This document shows positions 36,033 to 45,478 of a stretch of DNA of 64,000 nt, one piece after another; position 1 is the first letter of the stretch; each line of letters opens with the position of its first letter. The notes beneath the pieces were generated by a model that was not told the DNA's origin, searched no databases, and was given only the letters and a program-made list of their open reading frames with translations. Location: the NCBI GenBank assembly GCA_942493035.1, contig OW818666.1, positions 3,286,001-3,350,000 of the forward strand. The letters run 5' to 3'. The position numbers and the translations under genes were made by a program. This DNA comes from WRGT01 sp942493035. Its GTDB lineage: Bacteria; Spirochaetota; UBA4802; UBA5550.

Positions 36033-37133
36033 ATGAACAGCTATATTAAACGTAAAACCACACGAAAAATACAGGTAGGGAATATTTCAATCGGCGGTGA
36101 TTCGCCAATAGTAATTCAGTCAATGACAAATATCCCCATTGAGGATGTGAACAGAAATATAGCACAGATCGAAAACCTCAAAAAAAACGGTGCCCAGATA
36201 GTAAGACTCGCAGTGCGGAATGAAAAGGGGATTGAACCCCTCTCGAAAATCATTAAGGCCTCGCCTATCCCGCTTGTTGCGGATATCCACTTCGACCATA
36301 AACTTGCCATTGCGGCGATTGAAGCAGGAATTTCAAAAATCAGAATTAATCCGGGAAACATCGGTGATGAAAATAAAGTAAAAGAGGTAGTAAGAGCCGC
36401 CTCTGCAAACAACATACCCATCCGGATTGGCGTGAACGGCGGATCGATAAACAGAAAAAAATACTCCCGCGTAACTCCGGAAAGTCTTGTAGATTCTGCA
36501 ATGGAGAATATACAGATTCTTGAAGATAACAACTTTAACAATATAGTCATATCGATTAAATGTTCCGACATCTTCCACACGGTTGAAGCAAACCGGATGA
36601 TTTCTGAATTGCGGGACTATCCGATACATATTGGGCTCACCGAAGCGGGGTACGGACTTTCATGTATTGTGCAGAGTTCAATTGTGATAGGTCATCTGCT
36701 CATGAGCGGTATCGGTGACACGATAAGAGTTTCTATGACCGGGGATCCTGTAAACGAAGCTGTTACAGGGACTAAAATTCTTGAGTCACTGAATCTGAAG
36801 TTTTCACCGATACGGATGATATCATGTCCCACATGCGGAAGAACTGCAGAGGATATAGATCTTCTTGCAATTGCACAGGAGACAGAGAACGAGCTTACAC
36901 GGAAATTCAGTGAAATTCTTAATCAGAGAAATGAAAAAATTACAGTTGCAGTTATGGGTTGTGAAGTAAACGGACCGGGCGAGGCGGCAGAGGCTGATTT
37001 CGGATTAGCCGGAGGACAGAACGGTAAGATTCTGCTTTTTGCCAAAGGTGAAAGAATAAAAACGGTTCCAGTAAAAGATGCAGTAAAAGAACTTATTGCA
37101 GCAGTTGCAGATAAACTGTTAATACAGGCTTAA
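36033..37133 (+). CDS. ispG: 4-hydroxy-3-methylbut-2-enyl diphosphate synthase
   Basis: 366 residues, the normal bacterial (one-domain-plus-cluster) length. The TIM-barrel start VIQSMTNIPIEDV and VADIHFDHKLAI, the substrate loop KIRINPGNIG, and the 4Fe-4S cysteines in CPTCGRT and MGCEVNGPGEA are all present. It converts MEcPP to HMBPP in the methylerythritol phosphate pathway, using reduced flavodoxin or ferredoxin. AGAGGA precedes the start. It stands alone; no other isoprenoid genes are in view. Confidence 0.97.
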   Translation: MNSYIKRKTTRKIQVGNISIGGDSPIVIQSMTNIPIEDVNRNIAQIENLKKNGAQIVRLAVRNEKGIEPLSKIIKASPIPLVADIHFDHKLAIAAIEAGISKIRINPGNIGDENKVKEVVRAASANNIPIRIGVNGGSINRKKYSRVTPESLVDSAMENIQILEDNNFNNIVISIKCSDIFHTVEANRMISELRDYPIHIGLTEAGYGLSCIVQSSIVIGHLLMSGIGDTIRVSMTGDPVNEAVTGTKILESLNLKFSPIRMISCPTCGRTAEDIDLLAIAQETENELTRKFSEILNQRNEKITVAVMGCEVNGPGEAAEADFGLAGGQNGKILLFAKGERIKTVPVKDAVKELIAAVADKLLIQA

Positions 37134-37142
37134 CGGGGATAC

Positions 37143-37160
37143 GGCCATGTTGTCATGGCC
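37143..37160. terminator. Hairpin between ispG and the repeat-protein gene
   Basis: GGCCATG / CATGGCC around TTGT, 9 bases past ispG and 17 before the end of the convergent gene. The T-run is weak, so this is a likely but not certain terminator. Confidence 0.5.
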
Positions 37161-37177
37161 ATCTCTCCTGAATAATT

Positions 37178-38494
37178 TTAACGTGAAGGCTTCATCATTG
37201 TCAATGTAAACTTGTACGCGGGACAGGAGAAAACTCCCGGAGTTGTCTGAACAAGAGTCTCTGCCGGCCACTTAGTCCACTTTAGAACAAGAGTTTTGCC
37301 GTCAAAAGTCCATGTTCCCCACACTTCTCTGGTGCTGGTTCCTCTATATGTACCATCAGCGTTGATGATAATATTGTTTTTCCAGTCCTTATGATCTCCC
37401 TTATATTCGCCTGCTATCGATGTAACAATATTGGGCTTAATAATCCCCGGAGCAGTCAGAGTAAATGGATATTCCGCACATGAGAAAACTCCCGGTGCTG
37501 TTTGAATAAGAGTCTCTGCCGGCCATTTAGCCCACTTTAGAACCAGTTTTTTACCGTCATAAGTCCATGTTCCCGGATCATTGTTAACTGCACGCTTGTA
37601 TGTACCATCAGCTTTAATTATTATCTTGTCTGTCCAGTATCTGTGTACTCCCTGATATTCTCCTGCTGCAAGTGTTGCAATAACAGGCTTAATAATCCCC
37701 GGAGCAGTTAGTGTAAAAGGGTATTCCGCACATGAGAAAACTCCCGGTGCTGTTTGAATAAGAGTCTCTGCCGGCCATTTAGCCCACTTTAGAACCAGTT
37801 TTTTACCGTCATAAGTCCATGTTCCCGGATCATTGTTAACTGCACGCTTGTATGTACCATCAGCTTTAATTATTATCTTGTCTGTCCAGTGTCTGTGTAC
37901 TCCCTGATATTCTCCTGCTGCAAGTGTTGCAATAACAGGCTTAATAATCCCCGGAGCAGTCAGTGTAAAAGGGTATTCCGCACATGAGAAAACTCCCGGT
38001 GCTGTTTGAATAAGAGTCTCTGCCGGCCATTTAGCCCACTTTAGAATCAGTTTTTTACCGTCATAAGTCCATGTTCCCGGATCATTGTTGACTGCACGCT
38101 TGTATGTACCATCAGCATTAATTATAACTTTGTCTGTCCAGTGTCTGTGTACTCCCTGATATTCTCCTGCTGCAAGCACTGCCTTTGGTGCAAGTGAAGT
38201 CAGCGTAAACTTATATGCAGTACAAGAGAAAACTCCCGGTGCTGTCTGAACCAGAGTCTCTGCAGGCCACTTGGCCCATTTGAGGATCAGAGTTTTACCG
38301 TCATAAGTCCATTTTCCCGGGTCATTGTTCACAGCACGCTTATATGTACCATCAGCGTTAATTATTATCTTGTCTGTCCAGTGCCTGTGCACTCCCTGAT
38401 ACTCACCTGCCGGTGTAGCAGTTTGTGCAGAAACTGATGAAGCAATACCTAAAAAGGTAAATAAAGAAACTAAAGCAACGATGTATCTTTTCAT
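37178..38494 (-). CDS. Secreted protein made of five tandem beta-rich units
   Basis: 438 residues from the ATG at 38,494 (AAGGAG 8 bases upstream). After a signal peptide ending VSA it consists of five units of about 78-84 residues beginning at residues 29, 109, 193, 277 and 361. Each carries GEYQGVHRHWTDKIII, ADGTYKRAVNNDPGTW, YDGKKLVLKWAKWPAETL and ends in FTLT. Units 3 and 4 are almost identical at the DNA level with a 252-base period, so the array expanded recently; unit 5 is the most divergent (GDHKDWKNNI). Each unit looks like a small beta-barrel of lipocalin-like type. No known family is assigned with confidence; surface or periplasmic ligand binding is possible. Confidence 0.85.
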   Translation of the reverse strand: MKRYIVALVSLFTFLGIASSVSAQTATPAGEYQGVHRHWTDKIIINADGTYKRAVNNDPGKWTYDGKTLILKWAKWPAETLVQTAPGVFSCTAYKFTLTSLAPKAVLAAGEYQGVHRHWTDKVIINADGTYKRAVNNDPGTWTYDGKKLILKWAKWPAETLIQTAPGVFSCAEYPFTLTAPGIIKPVIATLAAGEYQGVHRHWTDKIIIKADGTYKRAVNNDPGTWTYDGKKLVLKWAKWPAETLIQTAPGVFSCAEYPFTLTAPGIIKPVIATLAAGEYQGVHRYWTDKIIIKADGTYKRAVNNDPGTWTYDGKKLVLKWAKWPAETLIQTAPGVFSCAEYPFTLTAPGIIKPNIVTSIAGEYKGDHKDWKNNIIINADGTYRGTSTREVWGTWTFDGKTLVLKWTKWPAETLVQTTPGVFSCPAYKFTLTMMKPSR

Positions 38495-38814
38495 CGACAT
38501 ATCTCCTTTTATAAATTAAAATCTTAAAATTTGTATAATTGATAAAACATGAAGTCAATGTTTTAATTTGTAAAAACTCTGGAATTAAGTTAGTTTTAAG
38601 GTTAAGATATATTAAAAATCTTATTCAACAGGACTTTCGATTGACTTTCCGGTTGAATTATTCATCAATCATACAGCAATGAAAAATATCAGATCTCTCT
38701 ATTCCGTAAAGCAGTTATAAAACTCATTGCGGTTAAACGTAGTCTTATGTTAAATCATTTAAAAATAGATTCATAACAATCTGCGGTTTTTATAAACGCA
38801 CCTTGAAGGATAAA

Positions 38815-39801
38815 ATGTTAAAGAGTGAAAAGCATTCTTATATAATTATATATTTACTGTTCATACCGATTTTATTAATGCAGATGACATCAGCTAATGC
38901 TGATAATAGTAATCTGAATTCTCCGGCTTTAATCCAAAAAGAATCAAAAGAAAAAACCGGCGGCTTTGATATAGAAAATTTCGCTATTGAAAAAATTATC
39001 AATCATGAAGAAAAAAGTTCAGACACTCCGCGCAATTCAGTTGAAATAAGCAAAGCAGAATTAGAATCTCCTGTAGATGTTAAACCGGATGATCCACCAA
39101 CAGAAAAGAGTATCGAAATTGATTTAACTCCTTTTACAATACTTAATGAACTCCATAGAACAATCTATTCAGGAAAGTATACTGAAGCAGAAGCAAAAAA
39201 AATATTCTTTGAGAACATTAACGCTGCTGCTGAAATTTACCGTTTTAAAGATGGCGGAAACTACAAAAAAGAAAACTGGGTTTTCCCTGTCGCCGGTTAT
39301 GACCACAAAACAACTCTACTGGAAAGATATGGTTACAGGTACAGAAGAAAATACAATTATTTCAGCAGCACTTACTCAACGGACCATGCTGCTTATGATC
39401 TATTTATAAAAGATGAAAATTCCGACCTGCTTGATGATACAACAAAAATGCCTGTAAACATCCTATCTGTTACCGGGGGAGTTGTAATTGCATGTGTTAA
39501 CAACTGGGACGAGAAGCTGAATTCTGCCGGAGGTAATAACATTCTCATATATGATCCATATTACCATGCAATATATTATTATGCACATAACAATAAAGTT
39601 TTTGTAAAAGCGGGAGATATTGTAAAACCGGGAGATGTTATAGCAACAATGGGAAGAACCGGAAGAAATGCTATTATGAAACGATCACCTACACATCTGC
39701 ATATTGCGTATCTGAAGATTAAAAATAATAATTTAATACCGGTAAACATTTACAGAGATTTAAAAAAGATGAAAATTAAAAAAATCGAAATCATCAAATA
39801 A
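38815..39801 (+). CDS. Secreted M23 metallopeptidase, active site intact
   Basis: 328 residues from the ATG at 38,815, which follows GAAGG by 5 bases. A hydrophobic N-terminus ends in SANA (signal peptide), then a variable linker, and a LytM/M23 domain from about residue 155. The zinc and catalytic residues are all visible: HAAYDLF (His and Asp), YYAHNN, and THLHIAY (HxH). There is a long insertion between the first His and Asp region and the core (ENSDLLDDTTKMPVN). It should cut peptidoglycan cross-links in the periplasm. The gap 38,495-38,814 is divergent and has nothing else I can name. Confidence 0.88.
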   Translation: MLKSEKHSYIIIYLLFIPILLMQMTSANADNSNLNSPALIQKESKEKTGGFDIENFAIEKIINHEEKSSDTPRNSVEISKAELESPVDVKPDDPPTEKSIEIDLTPFTILNELHRTIYSGKYTEAEAKKIFFENINAAAEIYRFKDGGNYKKENWVFPVAGYDHKTTLLERYGYRYRRKYNYFSSTYSTDHAAYDLFIKDENSDLLDDTTKMPVNILSVTGGVVIACVNNWDEKLNSAGGNNILIYDPYYHAIYYYAHNNKVFVKAGDIVKPGDVIATMGRTGRNAIMKRSPTHLHIAYLKIKNNNLIPVNIYRDLKKMKIKKIEIIK

Positions 39802-39820
39802 AAACGCGCCGGAAAACAGC

Positions 39821-39862
39821 TTGTTAAGTATATCTCCGCCGCGCTATGCGCGACGGAGTGAA
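39821..39862. repeat. Family A element between convergent genes
   Basis: CTCCGCCGCGC (39,834-39,844), loop TAT, GCGCGACGGAG (39,848-39,858): 11-base arms with one mismatch. Preceded by TTGTTAAGTATAT. It lies between the M23 and ankyrin genes and may help to end transcription from both. Confidence 0.7.
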
Positions 39863-39867
39863 AAAAT

Positions 39868-41823
39868 TTATTTACCAACCTTTGTCATAATAAACTCTGT
39901 TCCGTTCAGATGTAATTTCCCCTTTTCAACAGACCATCCAAAAACTCTTTCAGGACTGAAGAATGAGTTTGTTTTCAACACCAGCCACTGCTCTCTGAAA
40001 GAATAGGTTCCTTTATTCCCCTGCTGTTTAGCTCTGTCTTTTAAGCTGTCGTTAAAGTACTTATGCTGGCTTGCCGGTATCTGTTTCAGCATTGCTGCAG
40101 TGGCTTTAATTTCATAAGTCCAGGTATTATCGCTTTTAAAGGTGAAGCGGTGTAGATCATATGGATTTGAATTCTGAAGCCCCTCCCATATCCCTACAAT
40201 GGCTTTACCCGATTCATCTTTTTTTTCTGATGCATCCGTGGTTCCACCCTTTGCATTAAGAACAGCAACTATTTTTTTATGCCCGTTCTTTTTAGCCAGA
40301 GACAAAGCGGTACTGTTGTTTTTATCTTTAGCATTGATATTTGCACCTTTATAAAGGAGAAGTTTCACAAGTTCAGGGAAATCGCTGTTATTGTCTTTTA
40401 GATCAACAGTTGCGGCTGAGGCTGTCATTAAAGCCGTACGCCCGTTTAAATCCTTTAGCTCGATATTTGCTCCCCTCTCAATGAGCAATTTTGCAATGTC
40501 TACATGTCCGCGATAAGCAGCCATCATTAACGCAGTTTCACCTTTCTTATTCTGTAAGTTAACATTTGCGCCTTTATCGAGAAGAATTCCTGCCCTTTCA
40601 GGATTCTTTGTAACAACGCCCCATCCGCTTGCATACATCAGGGCTGTGTCCCCCGTGACTCCCTGAAAGTTGATATTGACTCCACTATCAATAAGAAGAT
40701 TCATCATCCTGATGCTGGCTTTTTCCTGATCTTTACGGCCGAAGTTAATTACATTCATTAAAGCATTAGCACCATTGGTAGGAGTGAACGCATTAACATT
40801 GGCACCTCTTTTAAGAAGAGCAGAAACCGTATCATAAAAAAGACCGTTAGAGGCTATCAATAAAGAATTAGTCCCAATTGTATCTACCGCTTCAATTTTT
40901 GCACCCCTGTCTAGAAGGTAGTTAACCATTACAGTTTTATTCGCATTGGCGGCTATCATCAGCGGAGTCCATTTATTACCGTATATCTGAAGTTCTATTT
41001 TCGCACCTCTGTCGAGAAGAAGCTTTGCTCCTTCAATAAATCCATTCATCGCTACATACATCAGTGCAGAAGTGCCCCCTCCCCCTCTGGATATAAGATT
41101 AGGATTTACAGTTGTCGGAGTTCCTTTCGGAAGATCAATCTTCATAAATCTGATGGTGGATGAAAACGCGCAATTATCGACCTTGGCTCCTCTATCTAAA
41201 AGAAGAGTTGCTGTTTTCACTGCATTTTCTTTTTTAGTTGCCGGTGCCTCATCACCAACAGTTCCGACGGCAAACATCAGCGGAGTCATTCCATTTGAAC
41301 TTATCTGCTCAATATCAGCCCCTTTATTTAGAAGCATTTCAGTCAGTTCAACAGATCCCTTACCAGCTGCATACATCAGAGCAGAATTCAATGGATTAGG
41401 CCCTACAATATCAACAGTGGGAACATGCTGATCTGTAAGGTTGACCTTTGCGCCCTTAGCAAGAAGAAGCTTAACTGCTTCTACATTGCCGGCTTCAACA
41501 GCGGCAATCAGCGGAGTCCGGTACCAGTTGTAGGCTCCCATGGGTCTTGTACTATATTTATTGACATCGATTCCCTTTGCATTAATAAGCATTTTAATTA
41601 TTTCAGAGCTAACCCCCTTTGTTATAACAGCTTCCACAAGGACGGTATCCTGATGTTTGGCATTGACATCGGCTCCCTGCTTAATAAGAAGTTCAACCTT
41701 TGCTGCGTCGTTTTTCCAGACTGCTTCAATCAATTCAGGCACAAAGACTTTCTCGGCAAATACAATCTGATAATAAAGCAGAGTGGAAAACAGTAGTATT
41801 ACTGCAGTAATATTTTTTTTCAT
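39868..41823 (-). CDS. Exported ankyrin-repeat protein with C-terminal lipocalin-like domain
   Basis: 651 residues. A signal peptide (MKKNITAVILLFSTLLYYQI ... FA) precedes about 12 ankyrin repeats between residues 28 and 520, clear in blocks such as NKKGETALMMAAYRGHVDIA and LLIERGANIELKDLNGRTAL. The last 110 residues, after an Asp/Lys-rich link, form a separate module beginning VGIWEGLQNSNPYDLHRFTF and ending KLHLNGTEFIMTKV, of lipocalin-like shape. CGGGGG precedes the start. Exported ankyrin proteins serve as periplasmic or surface binding scaffolds; the partner is unknown. It is transcribed on its own as far as can be seen. Confidence 0.88.
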   Translation of the reverse strand: MKKNITAVILLFSTLLYYQIVFAEKVFVPELIEAVWKNDAAKVELLIKQGADVNAKHQDTVLVEAVITKGVSSEIIKMLINAKGIDVNKYSTRPMGAYNWYRTPLIAAVEAGNVEAVKLLLAKGAKVNLTDQHVPTVDIVGPNPLNSALMYAAGKGSVELTEMLLNKGADIEQISSNGMTPLMFAVGTVGDEAPATKKENAVKTATLLLDRGAKVDNCAFSSTIRFMKIDLPKGTPTTVNPNLISRGGGGTSALMYVAMNGFIEGAKLLLDRGAKIELQIYGNKWTPLMIAANANKTVMVNYLLDRGAKIEAVDTIGTNSLLIASNGLFYDTVSALLKRGANVNAFTPTNGANALMNVINFGRKDQEKASIRMMNLLIDSGVNINFQGVTGDTALMYASGWGVVTKNPERAGILLDKGANVNLQNKKGETALMMAAYRGHVDIAKLLIERGANIELKDLNGRTALMTASAATVDLKDNNSDFPELVKLLLYKGANINAKDKNNSTALSLAKKNGHKKIVAVLNAKGGTTDASEKKDESGKAIVGIWEGLQNSNPYDLHRFTFKSDNTWTYEIKATAAMLKQIPASQHKYFNDSLKDRAKQQGNKGTYSFREQWLVLKTNSFFSPERVFGWSVEKGKLHLNGTEFIMTKVGK

Positions 41824-41871
41824 AATTCCCCCGGTGTGAATTTATAAATTGAAAACATGCATGGAAATTTT

Positions 41872-41925
41872 GTAACTGCTCAAAAACCGATGGTATTATA
41901 TCTCCGCCTGTTTATGAGTAGATAC
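41872..41925. repeat. Family A element, half deleted
   Basis: GTAACTGCTCAAAAACCG, then TGGTATTATATCTCCGCC, running straight into TGTTTATGAGTAGATAC: both outer ends are present but the right half of the hairpin is missing. Also in the 315-base gap 41,824-42,138 is a small perfect hairpin AACCATCCC/GGGATGGTT at 42,002-42,023. Confidence 0.6.
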
Positions 41926-42138
41926 GAAATTTTTGTATTTAAAATACAGGATATAGCGAGTAAGTCTGGTATAAATCCGGTGATTAAATCAACAATTTTT
42001 TAACCATCCCGATAGGGATGGTTCTGGTGCTAAAGGACATTAATGAAGGTTGTCGGAATGTGCTGCAAGTATCTTACTCCGAAAAGTATTCAATATGCCC
42101 TGTTTAAATTAACCTCGTCTTTAGTGCAGCTCCGGCTT

Positions 42139-43248
42139 TTACTGCTGGCGACAATCGAGACTAGCTGATAAATCAGTCTTATCCCCGATTATGTTCCATC
42201 CTTTTTTTAATGTTACCGCATCTCCATTAATTGTTCCCGTAACATCGGCTTCAGAATAGTACAGGTAAAAACCGATAAATACTCTTCCCTCTGCCGGAAC
42301 ATCTCTTCCGTGAGAAGCTTCAGAAGGTTTTCGAGAGTTTTTGAAATCCAGAAGTTGAAAATAGTAAACTTTGGCAGTCCCAAAATCGTTTATTTTTTGT
42401 TCATACACAGCCTCATTACTTTCCACTTCGGCGCCAAATACAGGATTTGAAGGAAGTGTTAAATCGAACTTCCCGTTTTTTACAGGAATCTTTATGCTGT
42501 TTTTCATAGCATGTGCAGCATCGTATTCACCATCTAAGATGTTTTTCAAACCAGGTACAGTGATGAATCCGGGGTCATTAAGATCTTCGCGGCAAACTTT
42601 AAGCTGTAATCCTTTTACCAGAACTACATCAGCTGATTTTTTATCATCCTTTTTTGTCTCTGCGGGTTTAACGGAAATCACCTCAGATTTTTCTTCCTCA
42701 ACTACTGAAGTTTCTTCAGAGGATCCTCCCTGTTTTTCTAAGACTATATCTGCATCCTTTGGTTCAGCTGTACGGCTTGCACGGGTCATAGAAAAATCCT
42801 CATAAAGACCAGGTATTGACTTGTTTTTCGTGTTAAGAAAACGGTAGATGAGTTTGTCGCCTTTAACCGTATACTTCATCGAAAGTTTTATAGTCTTCCC
42901 ATCTGGAGTTTTATGCTCAAGTATAATAGGCGAGTTGCTGAATTTGTATTTCATTTCAACTTTCTCGCTTTTATAAGTTTCAGCATTTCTTACATTAAAA
43001 ATTGCTGTATCGGAGCTAAACGTAATCTCAAAGAATTGATTCTGACTGAAGAAAGACCATTTGCCTGAGAGCGGATTTACTGTTGATACAGGTTTAGCTG
43101 CTTCTTTTTTCTTTTCTTCTTTTTTCTTTTCTTCTTTATTTGTAATTTTTTCCTTTGCTTTCTTTAAAAATTTGGGAGCTGTAGAACCTGTTGATGAAAA
43201 TGAAACAGCAAGCACTGCAATCAGTAAAAAAATAATTCTTTTTTTCAT
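42139..43248 (-). CDS. Secreted Lys-rich protein of unknown function
   Basis: 369 residues from the ATG at 43,248 (an ATG 12 bases earlier is also possible). A signal peptide of about 24 residues is followed by a KEEKKKEEKKKEAAKP stretch. Next is a beta-rich domain of lipocalin type (LSGKWSFFSQNQFFEITF ... LYEDFSMTRAS, about 55-165), a charged linker, and a C-terminal module with SASLDC at its end. No known family. The Lys/Glu stretch and GxW opening resemble features of neighbouring genes, so these secreted proteins may be related in use. Confidence 0.75.
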   Translation of the reverse strand: MKKRIIFLLIAVLAVSFSSTGSTAPKFLKKAKEKITNKEEKKKEEKKKEAAKPVSTVNPLSGKWSFFSQNQFFEITFSSDTAIFNVRNAETYKSEKVEMKYKFSNSPIILEHKTPDGKTIKLSMKYTVKGDKLIYRFLNTKNKSIPGLYEDFSMTRASRTAEPKDADIVLEKQGGSSEETSVVEEEKSEVISVKPAETKKDDKKSADVVLVKGLQLKVCREDLNDPGFITVPGLKNILDGEYDAAHAMKNSIKIPVKNGKFDLTLPSNPVFGAEVESNEAVYEQKINDFGTAKVYYFQLLDFKNSRKPSEASHGRDVPAEGRVFIGFYLYYSEADVTGTINGDAVTLKKGWNIIGDKTDLSASLDCRQQ

Positions 43249-43407
43249 GTATATACCCATAACCCTTTTAATTTAGCCTGTTATTGCCCATAGCCATATG
43301 GCAATAATTATTGCTCCCGCATGGATCACAATGAAAAGATATTCAAACTAAGCCCGGCCGATGCCTCTTCTTTTCTCTGCTTAAATTTTAAACAATAAAA
43401 CAATTAA

Positions 43408-43442
43408 GTAAGCCCTTCTTAAATTAATAAAAAGGGCTTACT
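43408..43442. terminator. Hairpin downstream of the 568-residue secreted protein gene
   Basis: Arms AGTAAGCCCTT (43,408-43,418) and AAGGGCTTACT (43,432-43,442), loop of 13 AT-rich bases, with A/T-rich flanks on the minus strand. Probably ends the gene at 43,556-45,262. Confidence 0.55.
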
Positions 43443-43460
43443 GTCAAAAAATAATCCTAT

Positions 43461-43542
43461 CTGCTCATAAACCGGTGTCGAAATTGCTCTCCACCGCAAC
43501 CAGGGCGCGGCGGAGATAAAATTCCAACGACTATTGAGCAAT
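43461..43542. repeat. Family A element
   Basis: CTGCTCATAAACCGGTGTCG, then CTCTCCACCGC, loop, GCGGCGGAGATAAAATTCC, then ACTATTGAGCAATTA. Both outer ends and the central hairpin are recognisable. Confidence 0.7.
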
Positions 43543-43555
43543 TAGAAATCATCTA

Positions 43556-45262
43556 TTAGTATTCGTATTTTTTGTTAACTCTGATATAGAACTCAACCCA
43601 TTCACTGCTGATTATGCCCTTCTTGTTTGTTGCATAAGATTTTATAACGATATCTTTGCCGTCTTCAAGATTATTGAGCATTACGGATTTTGCCTCATTT
43701 CCAGTTGCCTGACCAAGAGCGTTTGTAAATATATCAGCGTTATTTCCTCCGTCTTTTTCTTTAAGTTCAAGTTTTATACCAAAGGATGCACTATCATTTG
43801 GAGAGGTGAATGCTTGTACACCAGCCCATCCGAACTCACTCTTCTCCTGGACTTTATGAGGTGCTGACCGTGAGTAGCTCCATAAACTTTTGCTTGTAAC
43901 GCCATCTGACAGTTCAAGGTTACCATATAACTCCATCCCTTTACCGGCGCCGTCATTAGCGTTTACTTTTATTTTATAAAGTGTAAAAGTAGTAGAGATC
44001 CCTTTACCAAACTGCTCAGTTGTTTTTGTAAGAGTATATTCATCATTATAAACTGTATTTGCAACAGTATTATCATCAACAAAACGGAGTTTGTAAGCTA
44101 CAATCTTCCCGGGATTATCTTTAGAAAAGCTGTCTGTTTTGAGCATTTCAAGAAAGCTGTCAAGACTGATCGCAATCTTGGAGCCTCCAATAACAGTTAT
44201 GTTGATTTTATTATTCTTTTTCAGATTATTAACAGAAGTCTCAATTTTAGCATCATATTTTCCATACATGGAAGCATCTACCGCTACATCAAGATCTGCC
44301 TTAATTTTGTCCCATGTCTCATCAGATTCAATGGTAAGATATGCAAGTCTTCCATATGCTACAGATGCTACATAAACCGGCCTGAATCCCTGAAAATCTT
44401 TTACATCAAAATTCTGATAAAGGAAAGTATTAGCACCCTGATCAACATCCACTGTATAGAATGTCTCCATGTATTTTACCATGTATTTATACTTCTTTGT
44501 ACCTTTGCCGAATTCAAATCCGGTTTTAACACTTGTCTCAACTACACCTGAATTAAATCCGACACCAAAATTAAATTTAATATTGAAATCTGATTCTGAA
44601 TATATTGTTGATTCCTCAAATGAATAAGTAGTGGAAGCTTTACCTATATTCTGTCCCAGAATCTGATTATGGAGTTTTCTATAATTTGACAGAGAAGGTA
44701 AAAGTTTACCTGTAACCACCCCGGTCTTACCCTTATCACCCTTAACATTTGTTAAATCATATGATACCGTAATGTCATTCTTTTTACCCTTTGTTATCTC
44801 CTTATATGTTCCGCTTGCAATGGTATGCCCAAAGAGAACAGAACCGGGATAGATAACATCTGTACCTGGATTAAGCAGAATCTGCTGGTCAAAAGCCGCA
44901 CTTGCTTTAAATTTCTGGGTAGTTGTAACATAAGTTACAGGTCTGCCGTCAATAGTCTTGCCCTGTACTTTTGACTCTTCTTTTTCCTCTGAGAGTGCAG
45001 TTTCTGAAAGTTTTTCAGGTTTAGCCTCACTATCAAGTCCATCAGGCTGCTCCAGATCATATAACTGCTGGGCTAAAGCGGCAAGTTTTTTTGCTTTTTT
45101 CTTAGCTTTCGCCTTTTTTTCCTTTTTCTCTTCTTTCTTTTTTGCATCCTTACTAACCATAGTCTTTAACGTAGTAAGCTTACTTTTTGCAACCCCCATG
45201 TCTCCCGAAATGCAGACAAATGCAAATAGTGTACAAAATAAAATAACACTGCTTTTTTTCAT
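43556..45262 (-). CDS. Large secreted protein of unknown function
   Basis: 568 residues. A signal peptide (MKKSSVILFCTLFAFVCISG) is followed by a dense Lys run (AKKKEEKKEKKAKAKKKAKK) and then a long beta-rich body (TYVTTTQKFKASAAFDQQIL, GVGFNSGVVETSVKTGFEFG, FTLYKIKVNANDGAGKGMEL) ending EFYIRVNKKYEY. GGAGAG precedes the start. I recognise no family. The repeated short beta patterns suggest a surface-exposed or outer-membrane-associated protein. Like its neighbour at 42,139 it has a Lys-rich segment right after the signal peptide, possibly for binding peptidoglycan or nucleic acid polyanions. Confidence 0.75.
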   Translation of the reverse strand: MKKSSVILFCTLFAFVCISGDMGVAKSKLTTLKTMVSKDAKKKEEKKEKKAKAKKKAKKLAALAQQLYDLEQPDGLDSEAKPEKLSETALSEEKEESKVQGKTIDGRPVTYVTTTQKFKASAAFDQQILLNPGTDVIYPGSVLFGHTIASGTYKEITKGKKNDITVSYDLTNVKGDKGKTGVVTGKLLPSLSNYRKLHNQILGQNIGKASTTYSFEESTIYSESDFNIKFNFGVGFNSGVVETSVKTGFEFGKGTKKYKYMVKYMETFYTVDVDQGANTFLYQNFDVKDFQGFRPVYVASVAYGRLAYLTIESDETWDKIKADLDVAVDASMYGKYDAKIETSVNNLKKNNKINITVIGGSKIAISLDSFLEMLKTDSFSKDNPGKIVAYKLRFVDDNTVANTVYNDEYTLTKTTEQFGKGISTTFTLYKIKVNANDGAGKGMELYGNLELSDGVTSKSLWSYSRSAPHKVQEKSEFGWAGVQAFTSPNDSASFGIKLELKEKDGGNNADIFTNALGQATGNEAKSVMLNNLEDGKDIVIKSYATNKKGIISSEWVEFYIRVNKKYEY

Positions 45263-45478
45263 TAATCTCTCTCCTGATTTAATTTCCTATTCTTACATAT
45301 CTAAGATTGCGGCCATATTCTGATTTTACTCTACTTTACAAACAAAGAAACGTCTCTGTCAACGAAGTAACCTTATTTCTGCTTAACAATTACTTAATTT
45401 CACCTTAAATTATTAACTACTGTTTGACAGATATACTGCTTTATCATAATAGATTTAAAACCGTCATTGAGTGATAAA

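Noticed and set aside
37178..38494. Tandem DNA repeats as a CRISPR or satellite array
   Set aside because: The period is a multiple of three, the frame is open, and the units encode a conserved beta-rich protein domain with a signal peptide.
42002..42023. Rho-independent terminator AACCATCCC/GGGATGGTT
   Set aside because: No T-run follows on either strand and no gene end lies within reach; treated as an isolated hairpin.
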